DNA of 64,000 bases from Bdellovibrionales bacterium GWA1_52_35. Its GTDB lineage: Bacteria > Bdellovibrionota > UBA1018. Under the pieces are notes generated by a model that saw only the letters and a program-made list of their open reading frames with translations, made no database searches and was not told the DNA's origin. A program made the translations under genes and the position numbers. The DNA is taken from assembly GCA_001769805.1 (NCBI GenBank), contig MEPO01000007.1, positions 100,902-164,901 on the forward strand, given 5' to 3'. Shown here in pieces: positions 8,939-17,770 of the stretch (positions are counted from its first letter, which is position 1; the number at the start of each line of letters is the position of its first letter).

Positions 8939-9721
8939 TTATGGCAAATACCTCAAATGACTGACTGCTTTTTCGGCCGTTTCGGTATTCGGATAGCGCT
9001 GCTGAATCTCGAGAAATTTTTCCCGCGCTTTGGCGTACTGCCGCGTCTTTTCGTAAGCGATACCCAATGCAAGATGCGCATCCACAAACGAGACACAATA
9101 TTTTCGGGTCGCCTGATCATAGCTGGCAATCGCTTCATTCAGGCGGGATTCGCGCAATCGGATATGCCCGCGATAATAAAGAGCGATACACGCGCTATTG
9201 GGTGCCGCTTGAATGGCTTTGTCGAGATTCACGCTGGCCTGCGTGTAATTTCCCCGGCGATAGTAAAGAATACCGAGATTTGTGTAGGCCTTGAAGGCAT
9301 CCCGGTAAAGCGGGTTCACCGCCGCCAGACTGAGCGGCTTCACGGCGGCTTCGTAATTACCCTGATCAATCAGGAATTTTCCGAACGTATTGTTCGCATC
9401 CGGATACTCCGGAAAGAGCTTCAGCGCTTTTTTCACTTCGCTGATCGCAGTTTTCAAATCATGTTTGGCAAAGTACGCGAGCGCTTTCGAATGATAAATC
9501 TCTGGCAACTTTGGATCTTCCTTTTCTGCGCGAAGAAGATTCTGAAGTGCTCCGATTGCATCTCCCTCCATCAAAGCCGCGTTTGCGATGTCAACCAGCA
9601 TGCGTGCGCGTTCGGTTGCGGTATAAGTTTTCTTGCCCCCGGAACTCGCACAACCGCAAACTGCGATTGTCAGGTAGACCGCAAACACAACTGGGCTCAG
9701 ATGAACTCTGCAAAATGCCAT
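8939..9721 (-). CDS. TPR lipoprotein, PilF/PilW-like
   Basis: 260 residues. A hydrophobic leader ends in a lipobox-like V-C-G-C (acylated Cys24), followed by a Ser/Gly/Lys spacer, so an outer-membrane or periplasm-facing lipoprotein is likely. The rest is about six tetratricopeptide repeats (for example 'GDAIGALQNLLRAEKEDPKLP', split here for length: GDAIGALQNLLRAEKED then PKLPEIYHSKALAYF). PilF/PilW of this type helps assemble type IV pilus secretin rings; no other pilus gene is in the window, so that role is unproven. It is translated immediately before the RodZ-like gene. Confidence 0.8.
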   Translation of the reverse strand: MAFCRVHLSPVVFAVYLTIAVCGCASSGGKKTYTATERARMLVDIANAALMEGDAIGALQNLLRAEKEDPKLPEIYHSKALAYFAKHDLKTAISEVKKALKLFPEYPDANNTFGKFLIDQGNYEAAVKPLSLAAVNPLYRDAFKAYTNLGILYYRRGNYTQASVNLDKAIQAAPNSACIALYYRGHIRLRESRLNEAIASYDQATRKYCVSFVDAHLALGIAYEKTRQYAKAREKFLEIQQRYPNTETAEKAVSHLRYLP

Positions 9722-9769
9722 GTTATTAAAGTAAAAGGGAAATCCAGCTGTGTCAAAGCCAAGATTGAT

Positions 9770-10900
9770 TTAGTCAAATTTAAGGAGAGCGACCGCCTCC
9801 ACATGGGGAGTCTGTGGAAAAAAATCGAAGACCGCAACCTGCTCCAAAACCCAGCCACATTTCAGGAATCCGGCAAGATCCCGGGCCCAGCTGTCCGGAT
9901 CGCACCCGACCGCAACGAGTTCCTTGACACCGATGACGTTCAAAGCGTCGGCAATTTCTGGAAATTCCCTGCCGAGCCCACCCCTAGGAGGATCGCTGAT
10001 CGCAACCCAGGGTGCGCCGCTCCTGATCTGCGGATCAGCCGCCGCTTTTTTCAGCCATGGAAGAACCCTTGACCGATGCAAATAAAGGTTTTGTGGCAAA
10101 CCCGCAGATACAGGCGGCTGTGCACCGAAATCAACGCAATGAATGACTGGAACTCGATCAGCGAAAGCCCGCGATAAATTTCCACCGCCCCCATAGAGAT
10201 CGAGTAATGCCCTTCCAGAAGGAAGGGCATTGAGTATCCATTTCTGTAGCTTTCCATTCTGGGCATCATGAATCTGCCTGAAACCAGCAGCCCCATGACT
10301 AGAGTTCCAGATCCTTTGTACGCTGCCATCCGGATCAACGGCTACCTCAACCTTGAATGGCTTGGCGAGCGCGGCCCCTTCCTTACGTATCTGCTCCCAA
10401 ATGGAGTTAATCTCTGGCCGGGCGATTGCGCAACGATCGGCACCGACGATCTCATGACTTCCTGCGGCAAAAAAACCGACCCGATTCCCAAGGCCCCGAA
10501 GCTGTATCCGATTCCGGTATTCCCAGATCTCTTCTGCAGGAAACTCATTGCAGCGGTCCCCGAAATCAGTAGCTATTCCGACTCGGGCAAGGGCCTGCAG
10601 AACACCGCCGGATTTCGTCTTCCACTGAAGTGAATAAGGAATGTGTTGCCACTGGCATCCACCACATTGCCCGAAAACAGAACAAAGGGGCTTCTGGCGG
10701 ATCTCCGAAGGGCGCAAAATCTCGAGCAGCTTTCCATGGGCATAGTGCTGCTTTTTTTGCTCAACCACCTGAACCCGAACACGATCACCCGGAGCGGTAA
10801 AGGGTACGAAAATCACCCGACCGGAGGCATCCCGGCCGACGCCCGCCCCCCCTCTGGCAAGATCCTGAATTTCAAGTTCGATCGGTGGTTGCATTTCCAT
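9770..10900 (-). CDS. RlmD/TrmA-type class I RNA m5U methyltransferase
   Basis: 376 residues, somewhat shorter than typical RlmD (about 430). N-terminal TRAM domain (IELEIQDLARGGAGVGR), then an iron-sulfur cysteine cluster C-x5-C-x2-C ('CSVFGQCGGCQWQH'), a SAM-binding motif 'LLDLYGGGGNLSRAF', 'SDPPRGGLG', and the catalytic Cys motif 'AVGCDPDSWARDL', ending in 'DFFPQTPHVEAVALL', the family signature. These enzymes methylate uridine C5 in 23S rRNA or tRNA. Which RNA is modified cannot be told from sequence. The gene diverges from lepA with only 29 bases between start codons, so the two promoters must overlap neighbouring coding sequence. Confidence 0.88.
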   Translation of the reverse strand: MEMQPPIELEIQDLARGGAGVGRDASGRVIFVPFTAPGDRVRVQVVEQKKQHYAHGKLLEILRPSEIRQKPLCSVFGQCGGCQWQHIPYSLQWKTKSGGVLQALARVGIATDFGDRCNEFPAEEIWEYRNRIQLRGLGNRVGFFAAGSHEIVGADRCAIARPEINSIWEQIRKEGAALAKPFKVEVAVDPDGSVQRIWNSSHGAAGFRQIHDAQNGKLQKWILNALPSGRALLDLYGGGGNLSRAFADRVPVIHCVDFGAQPPVSAGLPQNLYLHRSRVLPWLKKAAADPQIRSGAPWVAISDPPRGGLGREFPEIADALNVIGVKELVAVGCDPDSWARDLAGFLKCGWVLEQVAVFDFFPQTPHVEAVALLKFD

Positions 10901-10929
10901 TTGGTTAAATATAGTTTTCCCAACAAGTT

Positions 10930-12726
10930 ATGTCCAAGAACATCCGGAATTTTTGCATCATTGCCCATATTGACCATGGGAAATCTACTTTGGCCGATCG
11001 TATTCTCGAAAGAACCGGTACCGTCACGGCCCGGGAAATGGAAGCCCAGTTCCTGGACAATATGGACCTTGAACGCGAACGCGGGATCACGATCAAAGCC
11101 CAAAGCGTCCGCATCAAATACAAAGCCAAAGATGGACAGGACTATATCCTGAATTTGATCGATACGCCCGGACATGTTGACTTCACCTATGAAGTTTCCC
11201 GGTCGCTTGCCGCTTGTGAGGGCGCGATTCTCGTGGTCGACGCGTCCCAGGGCGTGGAAGCCCAGACACTCGCGAACGTCTTTATGGCGCTCGACAGTAA
11301 TCTGGAAGTTTTCCCGGCAGTAAACAAAATTGACCTTCCCTCGGCCGATCCCGAACGTGTTCTCGGCGAAGTCGAAGAAATGATAGGAATGGTCGACACT
11401 TCCCGCGCCGTACTCTGCAGCGCCAAGGCCGGCATTGGAATTGATGAAGTTCTGGAAGCGGTCGTGAAATATTTCCCAGCGCCCAAAGATGCCGACCAGG
11501 AGCCTCTGCGCGCTTTGATTTACGACAGCTGGTATGACTCCTATCAGGGCGTCGTTGCTCTTTGCCGCGTCTTTGAAGGCACGCTGGCCAAAGGTATGAA
11601 AATCCGCCTGCACCATGCGGCCAAAGAATTTGAAATTTTGCGCCTCGGCGTCTTCTCCCCCAAGTTCACGGATGTCAATGCGATCCCCAGTGGCGAAGTG
11701 GGCGCAGTCGTATGTGGTATTCGCGATATCCGGGACATGAAGGTCGGCGACACGATTATGGATGTCAAGTACCCCGCGACACCTGCGCTCGGTGGTTTCA
11801 AAGAAGCCAAGCCCATGGTCTTCAGCGGTGTCTATCCTGTGAATGCCGATGATTTCAACGAGCTCAAGGAATCGCTTGAAAAATTACGCTTGAATGACTC
11901 CGCCATGACGTACGAACCTGAAACCTCCAATGCGCTGGGTTTCGGCTTTCGCTGCGGCTTTCTCGGACTGCTGCACATGGATGTGGTCCAGGAGCGGCTG
12001 GACCGCGAATACAATATGAACATCATCACGACCGCTCCTTCGGTCGTATACCGGGTGCTGAAGACGGATGGCGAACAGCTCCTGGTGGACAATCCGGCCA
12101 AGCTCCCCGATCAGACCAAAATTGAAAGAATTGAAGAACCGTATATTCGACTGACGGTTCACATGCCCGCCGAATACGTGGGCTCAGTCATGGCACTCTG
12201 CAATGACCGCCGTGGCATGCAGGAAAAACTCGACTACGTCACCAAAGACCGCGTTGCACTGATTTACTCAATGCCTCTCAATGAGATGGTCTTTGATTTT
12301 TATGACCGCCTGAAAAGTGCCACTAAGGGTTACGCGTCGATGGACTACGAACTTTCGGAATATCGTGAATCCGAACTGGTCAAGCTCGACATTCTCCTGA
12401 ACAACGACCCTGTGGATGCATTGTCAGTAATCATTCATCGCAGTAAAGCCGCGATGCGCGGACGCGAACTGGCAAAGAAACTCAAAGAACTGATTCAACG
12501 CCAGATGTTTGAAGTCGCGATCCAGGCGGCGATCGGAACCAAAGTGGTTGCCCGCGAAACGGTTTCGGCTTATCGCAAAAACGTGACGGCTAAATGCTAC
12601 GGCGGCGACATCAGCCGTAAGCGCAAACTTCTTGAAAAGCAAAAAGAAGGCAAGAAGCGCATGAAACAGATCGGCAATGTTGAAGTCCCCCAAGAGGCGT
12701 TCCTCGCCGTTTTGAAAGTGGATTAA
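10930..12726 (+). CDS. lepA: Elongation factor 4 (LepA), ribosome back-translocating GTPase
   Basis: 598 residues, standard for LepA. G1 motif '[10 protein letters not shown]', G3 'DTPGHVDF', G4 '[13 protein letters not shown]', an EF-Tu-like domain 2, EF-G-like domains and the LepA C-terminal domain ([19 protein letters not shown]), which contacts tRNA and the ribosome. No clear ribosome binding site precedes ATG 10930. The lepB-like gene begins 8 bases after its stop, matching the classical lepA-lepB gene order. Confidence 0.97.
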   Translation: MSKNIRNFCIIAHIDHGKSTLADRILERTGTVTAREMEAQFLDNMDLERERGITIKAQSVRIKYKAKDGQDYILNLIDTPGHVDFTYEVSRSLAACEGAILVVDASQGVEAQTLANVFMALDSNLEVFPAVNKIDLPSADPERVLGEVEEMIGMVDTSRAVLCSAKAGIGIDEVLEAVVKYFPAPKDADQEPLRALIYDSWYDSYQGVVALCRVFEGTLAKGMKIRLHHAAKEFEILRLGVFSPKFTDVNAIPSGEVGAVVCGIRDIRDMKVGDTIMDVKYPATPALGGFKEAKPMVFSGVYPVNADDFNELKESLEKLRLNDSAMTYEPETSNALGFGFRCGFLGLLHMDVVQERLDREYNMNIITTAPSVVYRVLKTDGEQLLVDNPAKLPDQTKIERIEEPYIRLTVHMPAEYVGSVMALCNDRRGMQEKLDYVTKDRVALIYSMPLNEMVFDFYDRLKSATKGYASMDYELSEYRESELVKLDILLNNDPVDALSVIIHRSKAAMRGRELAKKLKELIQRQMFEVAIQAAIGTKVVARETVSAYRKNVTAKCYGGDISRKRKLLEKQKEGKKRMKQIGNVEVPQEAFLAVLKVD

Positions 12727-12734
12727 CTCCGGAA

Positions 12735-13433
12735 TTGAAAATGACGGAATCAAATCACAAACTGATCAGGGATTACGGAATTGCGGTGATCGTGGCCGTC
12801 CTTGCTGCGCTCGGAATCCGCAGCTTGGTCGTGGAAGCTTACCGCATTCCGAGTTCGGCGATGAAACCCACGCTCGAAGCGGGTGACACCATTTTTGTTT
12901 CAAAATCAGCTTATGGCCTGCGTCTGCCCTTTTTCCACAAGACCACCGGAACATCTTTGGAGGAATTGGCTTCGAAAATTCCGGAACGTGGCGATGTCGT
13001 CATCTTTTCACTTTCAGACGAACCCGGTCGAGATTTTATTAAGCGCGTCCTGGGCCTCCCCGGTGAAACAGTGGAAGTTCAGCAAGGCCGCATCAGCCTG
13101 AACGGTAAGTCGATTTCCACCACGATCACAGGTGACGCCTCCTGCGGAACAGAAACCCTGCCGGAAGGAAAGAGTTACAGCTCGTGCTGGGAACCGCCGG
13201 CCATCGAAAATTTCGGGCCGCAGAAGATCCCGGCTGATTCCATTTTCGTTCTCGGAGATTTGCGAAGTTCGGCAACTGAACAGGGCAAAACTCAAGCCTG
13301 GCGGGTCATCCCGCTTTCGTCGCTCAAGGGCAAGGCCATCTGGGTCTGGTTATCCATCGAGCCCGGAAGTTTTGATAGCACCGGCATCTTTCCCCATTTC
13401 AGACTACAACGCATGTTCCGGAGAATCGAATGA
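12735..13433 (+). CDS. Signal peptidase I homologue with Ser-to-Ala at the catalytic position (probable pseudoenzyme)
   Basis: 232 residues. One N-terminal membrane helix (about 15-32) is followed by S26 peptidase boxes. Box B should read P-S-x-S-M with the nucleophile Ser before Met; here it is 'RIPSSAMKPTLEAGD', so the nucleophile is Ala42 (codon GCG 12858-12860). Lys103 of 'IKRVLGLPGETVEV' is retained. Box E, normally GDNRxxSxDSR, reads 'GDLRSSATEQGK' (174-185): the Asn, Ser, Asp and Arg are all changed. The fold is probably kept but canonical Ser/Lys cleavage is not expected unless Ser41 substitutes. Its position after lepA and 4-base overlap with pyrC (ATGA) show it is translated in an intact operon. 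A separate active LepB must exist elsewhere. Confidence 0.85.
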   Translation: MKMTESNHKLIRDYGIAVIVAVLAALGIRSLVVEAYRIPSSAMKPTLEAGDTIFVSKSAYGLRLPFFHKTTGTSLEELASKIPERGDVVIFSLSDEPGRDFIKRVLGLPGETVEVQQGRISLNGKSISTTITGDASCGTETLPEGKSYSSCWEPPAIENFGPQKIPADSIFVLGDLRSSATEQGKTQAWRVIPLSSLKGKAIWVWLSIEPGSFDSTGIFPHFRLQRMFRRIE

Positions 13434-14752
13434 CCCAGGCGAATACTCTTCTGCTTCGGGGCGCACGACTGCTGGACCCCTCACAAGGCCTTGATCAGCT
13501 GGGTGATCTCTGGATCGCCGAAGGAAAAATTCATAAAATCACAGGCCCCGGCGCGGCCCCCGCTTCAGATGCCAGTCTGGTGATCGAAGCCAAGGGCTTC
13601 TGGGTCTTGCCGAGTTTCATTGACGCTCACGTTCATCTACGGGAACCCGGGCAAGAACATAAAGAAACGATCGAAAGCGGAACCCGGGCAGCCGCCGCCG
13701 GGGGCTATACTGCGGTCGCCTGCATGGCCAACACAAAACCTGTGAATGACTGTGCCGAAGTCACTCAACGAATTCTGGAGATCGCGAGCAAAAATGGTTC
13801 CTGCCGTGTATTCCCGGTCGGGGCCATCACGCAGGGCCTTAAAGGCGAGCGCCTGGCGGATATTGAAGCCATGTTCCACGCAGGAGCCCGCGGAATCAGC
13901 GACGATGGAATGACTTTGATGAATTCCGCCCTGCTGCGCCAGGCAATGGAGATTGCGCGTACGCTGAATATTCCGGTGATATCTCACGCAGAAGATATTC
14001 ATCTGGCCCATGGAGGGGTGATGAACGAAGGACCACGGTCGAGGGCCCTTGGACTTCCTGGAAATCCCGCTGCAGCTGAAGAGATTACCATAGCCCGGGA
14101 TATTGCCCTATGCCGACTGACCAGATGCCCAACCCATATTGCCCACCTTTCGACTGAGACTGGGCTTGAGCACGTCAAGCGCGCCAAAGAAGCCGGCCTG
14201 CCGGTTAGCGCCGAAGTTGCCCCCCATCATCTTCTTCTGACAGAGAACGATATCGACGGAACGGATACGAATTTCAAAATGGCGCCACCACTCCGAAGTA
14301 CGCTCGACCAGAGGGCCGTCCTGAAGGCGCTTTCCGAAGGCTGGATTGATATGATTGCCACGGACCATGCACCACATACCCCGAAAGATAAAGCCGGGGG
14401 CTTCCTGGGAGCAGCAAATGGCATTCTCGGCGTTCAAAGCGCGGCTTCACTGACCTATTCGCTTGTGAAAGACGGCAGTTTACCCCTGGGTCGCTGGATT
14501 GAAGCGCTGACCACGGCACCTGCTCGTTTGCTCGGAATTCCATTCGGAACCCTGAAGCCGAATGCTTCTGCTGATTTGGTGGTCTTCGACCCCAACCAGG
14601 TTTGGACTCTCACGGCCGAAACCCTTCTCTCAAAAAGCACCAATAGTCCCTTCCTCGGACGCCCGCTGGCTGGGCGGGTGCTCTATACTCTTCTGGGGGG
14701 GAAAATTGTGTTCAGCGCAAGTGGCAATTCCGGATATGATGGGACTCAATGA
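13430..14752 (+). CDS. pyrC: Dihydroorotase (class I)
   Basis: 440 residues, amidohydrolase fold. Metal ligands are in 'DAHVHLREPGQEHKE' (two His), a further His in 'ISHAEDIHLAHG', another in 'CPTHIAHLSTETG', and the Asp in 'IATDHAPHT'. It cyclises carbamoyl-aspartate to dihydroorotate in pyrimidine synthesis. Length and the 'HVHLREPG' motif point to the class I type rather than the shorter E. coli enzyme. Start overlaps the LepB-like stop (ATGA, 13430-13433). Confidence 0.93.
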   Translation: MTQANTLLLRGARLLDPSQGLDQLGDLWIAEGKIHKITGPGAAPASDASLVIEAKGFWVLPSFIDAHVHLREPGQEHKETIESGTRAAAAGGYTAVACMANTKPVNDCAEVTQRILEIASKNGSCRVFPVGAITQGLKGERLADIEAMFHAGARGISDDGMTLMNSALLRQAMEIARTLNIPVISHAEDIHLAHGGVMNEGPRSRALGLPGNPAAAEEITIARDIALCRLTRCPTHIAHLSTETGLEHVKRAKEAGLPVSAEVAPHHLLLTENDIDGTDTNFKMAPPLRSTLDQRAVLKALSEGWIDMIATDHAPHTPKDKAGGFLGAANGILGVQSAASLTYSLVKDGSLPLGRWIEALTTAPARLLGIPFGTLKPNASADLVVFDPNQVWTLTAETLLSKSTNSPFLGRPLAGRVLYTLLGGKIVFSASGNSGYDGTQ

Positions 14753-14778
14753 TCGCTGAGAAGCAGGAATAACGGACC

Positions 14779-15420
14779 ATGTACCAGAAGTATCTCGAGC
14801 AAATCGTCGAAGAATTCACAACTGGCGAATACTACCGCGAGGTATACCAGGCCAAGCAGGAGTACTTCGATAAATCCGGTGTAGTTTACGAAGACGATCA
14901 CGAATTTGAGCAGAGAATGTCGATTTTCATGGACTGGTACCTCTTTGACCGTGATCTGCCAGGCGTGGATCTCCCCCCGATCAAGTTTTACTTTCGAAAG
15001 CAAAAGGATCGCTTCTCAAACGAAGAGTTGAATATTTACCGTGATTTTTGTCTGACCCTGCATTCGATCTTTCGGGTGAAGCGCTTCACCTGGAATCGCA
15101 AAGGTTTCGTTGTTGCTGATTTGTTCTCAGGCAAAACCTACAAGGTCATCGACTCGGAAATTAACGCGGGCTTCGCACGCGGAGACATCTTCGAAGCCAG
15201 GCTTATTCCCTTCAAGGGTTCTTATGAGTTTTCACGTGGTTTTTGCTTCCACCCGGTAGAAATGGAATCCTTTATTTTGGGTGAAATCAAGAAGGTGAAG
15301 TCTCAAGAGAAGAAAGTTCAGACCAAACTCATTCTTCAGCTCGCCGCGATGAAGCTAAAACACCAGCGTTTTCAACACATCGACATCAAGCACATCTATA
15401 CTTTTGCTTCAAAATTCTAG
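14779..15420 (+). CDS. Uncharacterised protein, 213 residues
   Basis: I do not recognise a named family. The sequence is rich in aromatic and charged residues, has no signal peptide or membrane segment and so is probably cytoplasmic. An 'FMDWYLFDR' segment near residue 55 and a compact beta-rich middle (KGFVVADLFSGKTYKVID) followed by 'FEARLIPF' and 'FCFHP' suggest a folded globular domain, perhaps nucleic-acid or ligand binding. The C-terminus is lysine-rich and helical (GEIKKVKSQEKKVQTKL). It begins 26 bases after pyrC and may share its transcript; a gene-free 151 bases follow. Confidence 0.8.
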   Translation: MYQKYLEQIVEEFTTGEYYREVYQAKQEYFDKSGVVYEDDHEFEQRMSIFMDWYLFDRDLPGVDLPPIKFYFRKQKDRFSNEELNIYRDFCLTLHSIFRVKRFTWNRKGFVVADLFSGKTYKVIDSEINAGFARGDIFEARLIPFKGSYEFSRGFCFHPVEMESFILGEIKKVKSQEKKVQTKLILQLAAMKLKHQRFQHIDIKHIYTFASKF

Positions 15421-15483
15421 GACCGCCGCGTTTTGCGACACCTGTATCAGCTTGCAACAACTTGTAATAATTACACTTTTTTA

Positions 15484-15513
15484 TTGCGACCCTTTCATGG
15501 TTGCTTCTAAATA
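15484..15513 (+). promoter_or_regulatory. Possible sigma-70-type promoter for the lysine-rich small protein
   Basis: TTGCGA at 15484-15489 and TAAATA at 15508-15513 with an 18-base spacer, in an AT-rich stretch upstream of a gene that stands alone between its neighbours. The match is partial, so confidence is low. Confidence 0.3.
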
Positions 15514-15571
15514 GAGTAACCGGAGGCAATCGAGCCGCCGAAATAACGCTAATGAGTTCTAAGGAGAATTT

Positions 15572-15796
15572 ATGAAACTTTTTGCAATGATCGCAATGCT
15601 TGCTTTCTCAATGGTCGCTTTCGCTGAAGAACCTGCCGAGCAGGTAGCCGCTCCGGATGCTATTGCAACCGAACAGGTTGCCCCCGCCCCAACCGCAGAA
15701 AAGAAAGTCAAGAAGGTCAAGAAAACCAAGAAGACCAAGAAAGCAAAAAAAGTCCAAAAGATCGAAGCTGAAGCGACTCCTGCCGCCCATCAGTAG
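15572..15796 (+). CDS. Small exported lysine-rich protein
   Basis: 74 residues. A Sec signal peptide (MKLFAMIAMLAFSMVAFA, probable cleavage after residue 18) is followed by an acidic Ala/Pro/Glu segment (19-42), then a strongly basic repetitive core (about 43-62: KKVKKVKKTKKTKKAKKVQK) and a short acidic end. The ribosome binding site AAGGAG (15561-15566) is well placed. It has its own terminator downstream and so is probably a monocistronic, well-expressed gene. A role in binding polyanions such as LPS, peptidoglycan or DNA outside the cytoplasm is only inference. No known family recognised. Confidence 0.8.
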   Translation: MKLFAMIAMLAFSMVAFAEEPAEQVAAPDAIATEQVAPAPTAEKKVKKVKKTKKTKKAKKVQKIEAEATPAAHQ

Positions 15797-15816
15797 TTTG
15801 ATTTTATCGAATTTGG

Positions 15817-15855
15817 AGCCCCCTTTTCGCGCAAGCGGATCGGGGGTTTTTTTTT
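15817..15855 (+). terminator. Intrinsic terminator after the lysine-rich small protein
   Basis: Arms AGCCCCC (15817-15823) and GGGGGTT (15842-15848) enclose an 18-base loop and run into an uninterrupted T tract (15847-15855). It isolates the small gene from the glycosyltransferase operon that starts 30 bases later. Confidence 0.7.
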
Positions 15856-15884
15856 ATTCTGGGGTGGGCTAGGCTCAGCCCCTG

Positions 15885-16976
15885 ATGAAAAAGATTCTCG
15901 CGATCAAAATCCGGGCAATGGGGGACACGGTTCTCCTGACCGCTCCGCTGGCAGAACTTCGACGCGCCTACCCGGATGCAGAGATTCACGTTTTGGTCGA
16001 TCGCTGCTGGGCCCCTCTGCTGGAGCACTCTCCAGTGGCTAACCGAATCTGGGGATTGGAGCGCAGGGCAACGCGCCTCGGGCGCCTGCAGACTCTATCG
16101 AGCCTCGCCCGCCAGCTCCGCCGCGAGCGCTTTGATCTGGTCATCAACTTTCACGCAAGCACTTCAAGCGCCTTCTTGAGCCGTGCCACCGGCGCCCAGG
16201 TTCGCTCGATTCATTTTCATGGACTGAAGGACCCCAATTTGTTTTCCACCGTCCTGGTCCCCGGCAAAGGCCAGGTAAAGCCGGTCATTGAACGCGATAT
16301 GGACGCGTTACGCGCCCTGGGACTTTCCATACCCGAAGGGGTTTACCCCAGACTTGCGGTGACCGAAGATGAAAAAAGCCGCGCCCTCGCTCATCTAGCG
16401 AGCATCCATTTAACTGGGCCGGTTCTGGGCTTGGGTCTGGGCGCAAGCCGCCCATCCAAGGCCTGGCCCCTCTCGAATTTCGTGGAACTCGGTTTGCGCT
16501 GGTGCCAGGAAAAAAACGGAAGTGTCTTTGCGCTTGTGGGCCCCAACGAGCTTGCCCTCGCCCAGGAGTTCCGGGAATTACTGAAGCATTGCACACCGAC
16601 AGAACTTCAAGATCGCATTCACATCGAAGCCGGCCTGGGCCTTCGCGAATTGACCGGAATGATTCAGCGATTTTCAGTCTTCGCAGGCAATGATTCCGGA
16701 CCACGTCATTTGGCCGTGGCCGTCGGTGTCCCGACAGTCACGCTCTTTGGCCCCGAGCACCCTTATGAGTGGCACCCCTACCGCACGGATGTGCATCCCT
16801 ATTTTTTCTCGGATCGACTCACCTGTCGCACCTCTGGGATCAATGGCGAGCGCCCTTGGTGTGGAGCCGCAGAGTGCCCCCAAACCGCATCTGCACATCA
16901 GCTTTGCATGACTTCCATTGACGTGACGGCGGTTCTTGGTGAATGTTCACGTATAGCGAACAAGGAAGACCAATGA
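15885..16976 (+). CDS. Family 9 glycosyltransferase (heptosyltransferase-like)
   Basis: 363 residues. N-terminal 'IKIRAMGDTVLLTAPLAELR' is the typical GT9 Rossmann start, and the C-terminal 'FAGNDSGPRHLAVAVGVP' followed by 'TVTLFGPEHP' is the nucleotide-sugar binding signature of WaaC/WaaF/WaaQ-like enzymes. Such proteins transfer heptose from ADP-heptose to the LPS core at the inner membrane face. The donor here is inferred from family only. The stop overlaps the next glycosyltransferase start (ATGA), so the two are coupled. It begins a 4-gene block running to 20242. Confidence 0.9.
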   Translation: MKKILAIKIRAMGDTVLLTAPLAELRRAYPDAEIHVLVDRCWAPLLEHSPVANRIWGLERRATRLGRLQTLSSLARQLRRERFDLVINFHASTSSAFLSRATGAQVRSIHFHGLKDPNLFSTVLVPGKGQVKPVIERDMDALRALGLSIPEGVYPRLAVTEDEKSRALAHLASIHLTGPVLGLGLGASRPSKAWPLSNFVELGLRWCQEKNGSVFALVGPNELALAQEFRELLKHCTPTELQDRIHIEAGLGLRELTGMIQRFSVFAGNDSGPRHLAVAVGVPTVTLFGPEHPYEWHPYRTDVHPYFFSDRLTCRTSGINGERPWCGAAECPQTASAHQLCMTSIDVTAVLGECSRIANKEDQ

Positions 16977-17770
16977 ACCTCCAGCGACCCGGAATTTCCG
17001 CCCTGATTATTTCCAGAAATGAAGAACGGCACATTGAGCGGTGCTTGAGTTCGTTGATCTGGGCGAACGAGATCCTGGTAGTCGATGCACTCAGCACGGA
17101 CCAGACGAAAGCCAAATGCCTGCGATCCGACGCACCCTGGGCATCGAAACTCCGCTTCATTGAAAACAAGTGGGAGGGCTTCCGCAAACAACGCAATCTT
17201 TCGCTGGATTCCGCGACTCACGACTGGGTTCTGGTCGTCGATGCGGATGAGGCTTGCTCCCCTGAACTGGCAGAGCGCATTCAATCATTGTTGAGCGCGA
17301 CTCCCGATGGTCCCCCGTTCAAAGCCTACAAAGTTCATCGCGCCGAATACTTCCTCGGAAAGCCTATTCGATACGGCATCTGGAATCCGAGCTATCAAGA
17401 CCGATTCTTTCATCGCCAGGGCGTTCGCTATATTAACGAGATCCACGAATACCCCAATTTCCCGTCCGACCCGGGACGGATCCATGAACCCCTGCTGCAT
17501 TCTCCGGAGTTCAATATCGAAAAATTCCTCGATAAGATGAATCGCTACACCTCAATTGAAGCACGCGACAGGATTCTCCAGGGGAAGAGAACCAACATCG
17601 TCCATTTACTGGGTTCCTTTCCCGCCATGTTCCTGAAGAACTATTTTTACTACTCCTCCTGGCGAGATGGCTGGCATGGCCTGATCATCTCTCTCCTGGA
17701 GGGAGTCTCCCGTGTCGTGCGACATATCAAGATGTGGAATATTCAAACGCATCCCGAGAAACACAGATGA
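16973..17770 (+). CDS. GT2 glycosyltransferase (WaaE/KdtX-like)
   Basis: 265 residues from ATG 16973, chosen because it overlaps the upstream stop as ATGA and has GGA upstream; a longer in-frame start at 16943 is less likely. GT-A fold: N-terminal 'ALIISRNEERHIERCL', metal-binding 'VVDADEA', then 'NEIHEYP' and a C-terminal amphipathic/hydrophobic helix region (LLGSFPAMFLKNYFYY) typical of LPS core beta-glucosyltransferases. A related paralogue is at 22467-23255. Likely acts on LPS core or another surface glycan. Confidence 0.88.
   Translation: MNLQRPGISALIISRNEERHIERCLSSLIWANEILVVDALSTDQTKAKCLRSDAPWASKLRFIENKWEGFRKQRNLSLDSATHDWVLVVDADEACSPELAERIQSLLSATPDGPPFKAYKVHRAEYFLGKPIRYGIWNPSYQDRFFHRQGVRYINEIHEYPNFPSDPGRIHEPLLHSPEFNIEKFLDKMNRYTSIEARDRILQGKRTNIVHLLGSFPAMFLKNYFYYSSWRDGWHGLIISLLEGVSRVVRHIKMWNIQTHPEKHR

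Noticed and set aside
8918..10072. 384-residue plus-strand open frame
   Set aside because: Overlaps two convincing minus-strand genes (TPR lipoprotein and methyltransferase) antisense.
12855..12860. LepB active-site change as a sequencing error
   Set aside because: A single TCG to GCG change could be an error, but box E is degenerate as well, so the loss of catalysis is supported at two independent places.
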